A model generated the notes under the pieces. The model was not told where the DNA came from. It did not search any database and was given only the letters and a program-made list of their open reading frames with translations. The position numbers and the translations under genes are program-made. Shown one piece after another: positions 6,374 through 8,511 of a stretch of 8,511 bases of DNA (the first letter of the stretch is position 1; every line of letters begins with the position of its first letter). The stretch comes from Methanosarcinaceae archaeon (GTDB lineage Archaea > Halobacteriota > Methanosarcinia > Methanosarcinales > Methanosarcinaceae): positions 1-8,511 of the forward strand of contig JAUSPM010000129.1 of assembly GCA_030655675.1 (NCBI GenBank), in the 5' to 3' direction.

Positions 6374-6395
6374 ACCGCCGCAGGCGGCACGTTCC
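6374..6395 (+). repeat. GC-rich palindromic repeat, left copy
   Basis: This 22-base unit contains the hairpin-forming core CCGCCGCAGGCGG (5-bp arms, 3-base loop) and recurs inverted at 6554-6575 with 21 of 22 bases matching. It stands out sharply from the AT-rich surroundings. It may be an REP-like element or one end of a small mobile element. Confidence 0.75.
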
Positions 6396-6553
6396 ATATG
6401 TACCATGAATAAATTGAATAGTCAGCAAAACGTTTTTTATTAACGGTAGAATGCTTCAACGATAGCGAATTTACCACTTTTATATTGGCACTCAATGCAT
6501 GGATTTACTACAAACATAAAAGTAAAACATATTTTTTATGAATCCGTCGTCAA

Positions 6554-6575
6554 GGAATGTGCCGCCTGCGGCGGT
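6554..6575 (-). repeat. GC-rich palindromic repeat, right copy, inverted
   Basis: This is the reverse complement of 6374-6395 with one mismatch. Read on the plus strand it contains CCGCCTGCGGCGG. Together the two copies bound a 202-bp segment. No flanking direct repeat is visible. Confidence 0.75.
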
Positions 6576-6588
6576 TACTAAATTTATC

Positions 6589-6602
6589 TTAGTTTCAACT
6601 AA
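6589..6602 (-). terminator. Small inverted repeat downstream of hmgA
   Basis: TTAGTT and AACTAA are exact reverse complements separated by TC, located 47 bases beyond the hmgA stop codon on the minus strand. The stem is short and AT-rich, so it is only a weak candidate for a 3'-end or terminator structure. T-rich runs on the minus strand just before it (around 6614-6618) could also end the transcript. Confidence 0.25.
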
Positions 6603-6648
6603 ACAAACCTTGTAAAAACTAAACCGCACCCTCATTCAAAACCAAAAC

Positions 6649-7893
6649 TCAACGACCCAACTCGGCATGTGCGCGCGCGAGATGCCCCGCAGCCTGTGCT
6701 CCAATAAGTGAGAGTTCGCCTGCCAGTACTCCAACAGCCACTATTTCTGCAAGTTTCTTTGAATTCGTACCTGGTGGATCCCCTGCGCCTGCAACTCCGA
6801 GTAAGTTAAGGCAATCCTTCTGGGTTCCAATTCCGGTGCCACCGCCAACAGTTCCGACAGGTAGTGCCGGAAGTGTGACTGCACAGTAGAGGTCACCATA
6901 TTTTGTAAGTTCCATGGTTGTAATGGCACTACTTCCTTCAACAACATGTGCCGCGTCCTGACCGCATGCAAGGAACATTGCAGCAATGACATTTGCGGCA
7001 TGAGCGTTAAAACCAAGTGCGCCAGCGCGGGCAGAACCCAAAAGGTTTTTTCTGTAATTAACATCCACCATAGCCTCAGGAGTGGATTTTAGCCGCGCTG
7101 CGACCATATCTTTTGGAATTGTAACTTCTGCTACAACCGTCTTACCTCGCCCTTGTATGGTGTTTATAGCAGCCGGCTTTTTGTCAGTGCACATGTTACC
7201 TGACAGCGAGATTGGAATTGCTCCAAACTCATCTACGATCAGGTTAACAATCGCTTCTGTGGCAATAGTTACCATGTTCATACCCATGGCATCCTTTGTA
7301 TCATAAGAAAAACGAAGATACACGGTATTTCCTGCAACATATGGGTCAACCCTAAGAAGTTCTCCAAAACGTGTGGTATTCCCTGCTTTTTCCTGCATCT
7401 GCTTGAATGTCTCCGGTTTCCTGACCCAATCAACAAACTCCCGTGCGCGAACAACATTTTCCAGTTTAAATACAGGTGCGCGCGTCATCTCATCCTGAAA
7501 GATACGCACATTCGCGCCTCCTGCTTTTGTGATCACGGAACATCCGCGATTCACACTGGCGACCAGCGCGCCCTCAGTAGTAGCGAGCGGAAGATAATAA
7601 TCATTATCTGCAAATTCCCCATTCACTTTCACAGGTCCGGCAACCCCAAGCGGGATCTGGATTGCACCGATCATATTCTCAATGTTGCGTTTTGTTACAA
7701 CATCAGCATCTATCGAATAGTTATGGACATGCTCAAACCGAATATCTGCACGCTCCTCGACCGCACATCTTCGAATGGTCACAGCGGTCTTTGCATCTGT
7801 GAGTTGATCGATCTTTCGAAACGAAACCTCTCCCGCAAGCACTTTTTCAAGCAAAGCCTTCTCGTTCTTATTTAATTCAGTCGTAGATACCAT
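6649..7893 (-). CDS. hmgA: 3-hydroxy-3-methylglutaryl-CoA reductase, class I
   Basis: HMG-CoA reductase converts HMG-CoA to mevalonate using two NAD(P)H, the committed step toward archaeal isoprenoid lipids. The 414-aa product is a soluble catalytic domain of normal archaeal length, without the membrane region of eukaryotic enzymes. Visible motifs in order are ENMIGAIQIPLGVAGP (72-87), LPLATTEGALVASVNRG (101-117) with catalytic E107, DAMGMNM (201-207), CTDKKPAAIN (235-244) with the catalytic lysine, GQDAAHVVEGSS (311-322) with D313, GTVGGGTGIGTQ (347-358), and the C-terminal AAGHLARAH with H404. DAMGMNM and the C-terminal His region fit class I, usually NADPH-dependent. The start is ATG 7893, preceded on the minus strand by GGTGAT (7904-7899). 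A TATA-like stretch lies at 7946-7935. No active-site residue is missing. Confidence 0.97.
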   Translation of the reverse strand: MVSTTELNKNEKALLEKVLAGEVSFRKIDQLTDAKTAVTIRRCAVEERADIRFEHVHNYSIDADVVTKRNIENMIGAIQIPLGVAGPVKVNGEFADNDYYLPLATTEGALVASVNRGCSVITKAGGANVRIFQDEMTRAPVFKLENVVRAREFVDWVRKPETFKQMQEKAGNTTRFGELLRVDPYVAGNTVYLRFSYDTKDAMGMNMVTIATEAIVNLIVDEFGAIPISLSGNMCTDKKPAAINTIQGRGKTVVAEVTIPKDMVAARLKSTPEAMVDVNYRKNLLGSARAGALGFNAHAANVIAAMFLACGQDAAHVVEGSSAITTMELTKYGDLYCAVTLPALPVGTVGGGTGIGTQKDCLNLLGVAGAGDPPGTNSKKLAEIVAVGVLAGELSLIGAQAAGHLARAHAELGR

Positions 7894-7934
7894 GAATAAT
7901 CACCATTGATCAATAATGTAAAAAAATATACAAT

Positions 7935-7946
7935 GTTATAGTATAC
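7935..7946 (-). promoter_or_regulatory. Candidate promoter of hmgA
   Basis: On the minus strand this reads GTATACTATAAC, a TATA-like stretch whose expected start site falls around 7915. That would leave a leader of about 20 bases including the GGTGAT ribosome binding site. A second TATA-like run just downstream (about 7933-7923) would place the start at the ribosome binding site and is less suitable. hmgA could also be reached by read-through from the upstream DsrE-like gene. Confidence 0.35.
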
Positions 7947-7965
7947 CCACATCCCCATGCATCAC

Positions 7966-7984
7966 ATTATTCAGATAGAATAAT
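7966..7984 (-). terminator. Inverted repeat just after the DsrE-like gene
   Basis: ATTATTC and GAATAAT are exact reverse complements around the spacer AGATA. The repeat lies 12 bases past the stop codon of the DsrE-like gene and upstream of the hmgA promoter. It could be a weak 3'-end hairpin or a protein site at hmgA. The arms are AT-rich and no long T run follows, so the role is uncertain. Confidence 0.3.
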
Positions 7985-7995
7985 AGTATAACAGT

Positions 7996-8361
7996 TTAAA
8001 GATTAATAATTAACTGCCCTTCCTCACGGAACTGTAAAAACATCTCTGCCACTTCATGTGAATGTATCATTTCCACACCCGGCATGAGTTCTTCTTCCTT
8101 GAGACCTATCATCGATGCAGCAAGTTCACAACACTTGAACTGAACACCAAGATCAATACATTTTTGCACCTTCATTTCATAGTCAGGTGAGCCATGCTTG
8201 TCCTTTTTCCCAAGTACTACTCCCATAGGACCCCATAAAACCACTACTACATCAAGCCCTTTTTTGCGATAATATTTTGCAAAACGAAGAGTCTCCTGCG
8301 GGCTTGTGCTTTCATACACCATGTTTTTAAGCAGTAATAGAACCTTCTTAACCTTTACCAT
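7996..8361 (-). CDS. DsrE/DsrF-like family protein
   Basis: This 121-aa soluble protein has the DsrE-like fold pattern: a first beta strand KKVLLLL followed by a helix with SPQETLRFAKYYRKKG, a second strand DVVVVLWGPMGVVL, and a later segment FKCCELAASMIGL. The DsrE/TusD families handle protein-bound sulfur on a conserved cysteine; here C77 and C78 sit at the equivalent place and C68 lies nearby. Many archaeal members have no known partner, and no tus, dsr or sulfur-carrier gene is visible here, so a sulfur role is family-based inference. ATG 8361 follows GGTGG (8370-8366) on the minus strand, with a good TATA box at 8426-8419. The gene is 102 bp upstream of hmgA in the same direction but has no clear functional link to it. 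Confidence 0.8.
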   Translation of the reverse strand: MVKVKKVLLLLKNMVYESTSPQETLRFAKYYRKKGLDVVVVLWGPMGVVLGKKDKHGSPDYEMKVQKCIDLGVQFKCCELAASMIGLKEEELMPGVEMIHSHEVAEMFLQFREEGQLIINL

Positions 8362-8418
8362 GCATCCACCATATCATTTTAATATTATCCCTATTATTTC
8401 TGAAAAATGGTCTGGATG

Positions 8419-8426
8419 TATTTAAA
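8419..8426 (-). promoter_or_regulatory. TATA box of the DsrE-like gene
   Basis: The minus strand reads TTTAAATA, the same octamer as the hdrA TATA box. A start about 25 bases downstream would leave a leader of roughly 35 bases carrying the GGTGG ribosome binding site. Confidence 0.5.
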
Positions 8427-8479
8427 TGTTACACATCCATCGGCCTTGGGACAATATTCCTCTAACCCTCTTTTCTTGG

Positions 8480-8511
8480 CCAATGAGGTCTTATGCATAA
8501 GACCTCATTGG
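8480..8511. repeat. Perfect 32-bp palindrome at the window edge
   Basis: The left arm CCAATGAGGTCTTATG (8480-8495) is followed with no spacer by its exact reverse complement (8496-8511). Every one of the 16 pairs matches. It ends exactly at the last base of the window, so the symmetry may continue beyond. It could be a terminator or operator of a gene to the right, an end of a mobile element, or an inverted-duplication artefact if the contig ends here. Confidence 0.85.

Larger units (their letters stand above)
6311..6648. other. Convergent intergenic region without a gene
   Basis: These 338 bp separate the ends of two converging genes. I find no convincing coding frame; the short frames here lack ribosome binding sites and recognisable protein features. 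The DNA is AT-rich except for two inverted GC-rich repeats at 6374-6395 and 6554-6575. Short T-rich stretches (for example 6434-6440) could end transcripts coming from the left, and a small inverted repeat lies at 6589-6602. Confidence 0.6.

Noticed and set aside
6037..6495. 152-codon minus-strand frame across the small His-ladder gene
   Set aside because: It is antisense to the 66-aa gene, which has a clean ribosome binding site and a regular helical pattern. The minus-strand product shows no recognisable motif.
6374..6575. Firm call of an insertion sequence or MITE
   Set aside because: No transposase and no target-site duplication are visible next to the inverted repeats, so only repeats are annotated.

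Overview
The window looks like the chromosome of a methanogenic or methane-oxidising euryarchaeon, probably Methanosarcinales-like. The reasons are a complete soluble-type heterodisulfide reductase set in the order hdrA-hdrC-hdrB, a class I (mevalonate pathway) HMG-CoA reductase, an archaeal aconitase-family large subunit, archaeal TATA-box promoters, and ribosome binding sites of the GGAGG/GGTGAT type. The lineage is inferred from gene content and remembered family sequences, not from a search.

Layout. Positions 1-49 may be the start of a minus-strand gene running off the left edge, divergent from a 124-aa winged-helix regulator (176-550). A 183-bp gap follows, holding an oligo-T run, a perfect 9-bp-arm inverted repeat (644-666) and a TATA box so close to hdrA that its mRNA should be leaderless. 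hdrA (734-3058), hdrC (3055-3717) and hdrB (3704-4651) overlap one another and form a tight operon. Just after hdrB, in the +1 frame, a short open frame with no normal start encodes one hydrophobic segment (4629-4742). Then come a TTG-started LeuC/HacA-type dehydratase large subunit (4818-6059) and a 66-aa protein with a His ladder (6110-6310). The 338-bp convergent gap after it contains two inverted copies of a GC-rich palindromic repeat. On the minus strand are hmgA (6649-7893) and a DsrE-like protein (7996-8361). The right edge is a perfect 32-bp palindrome (8480-8511).

How the genes fit together. HdrA, HdrC and HdrB are expected to form a flavin- and Fe-S-based complex that reduces CoM-S-S-CoB, or runs in reverse in methane oxidisers. 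HdrA carries the flavin, HdrC relays electrons, and HdrB holds the heterodisulfide site. This set is unusual in two ways. HdrA ends in a domain that lines up with MvhD but has none of its cysteines, and the second CCG motif of HdrB has Thr in place of one cysteine of the Cys-Cys pair. The other genes are housekeeping: an aconitase-family step of leucine or 2-oxoacid biosynthesis, and mevalonate formation for archaeal lipids. I see no CRISPR array, tRNA, rRNA, transposase or defence system. The points of most interest are the altered Hdr subunits, the hidden hydrophobic frame after hdrB, the operator-like repeat before hdrA, and the two non-coding repeat structures.
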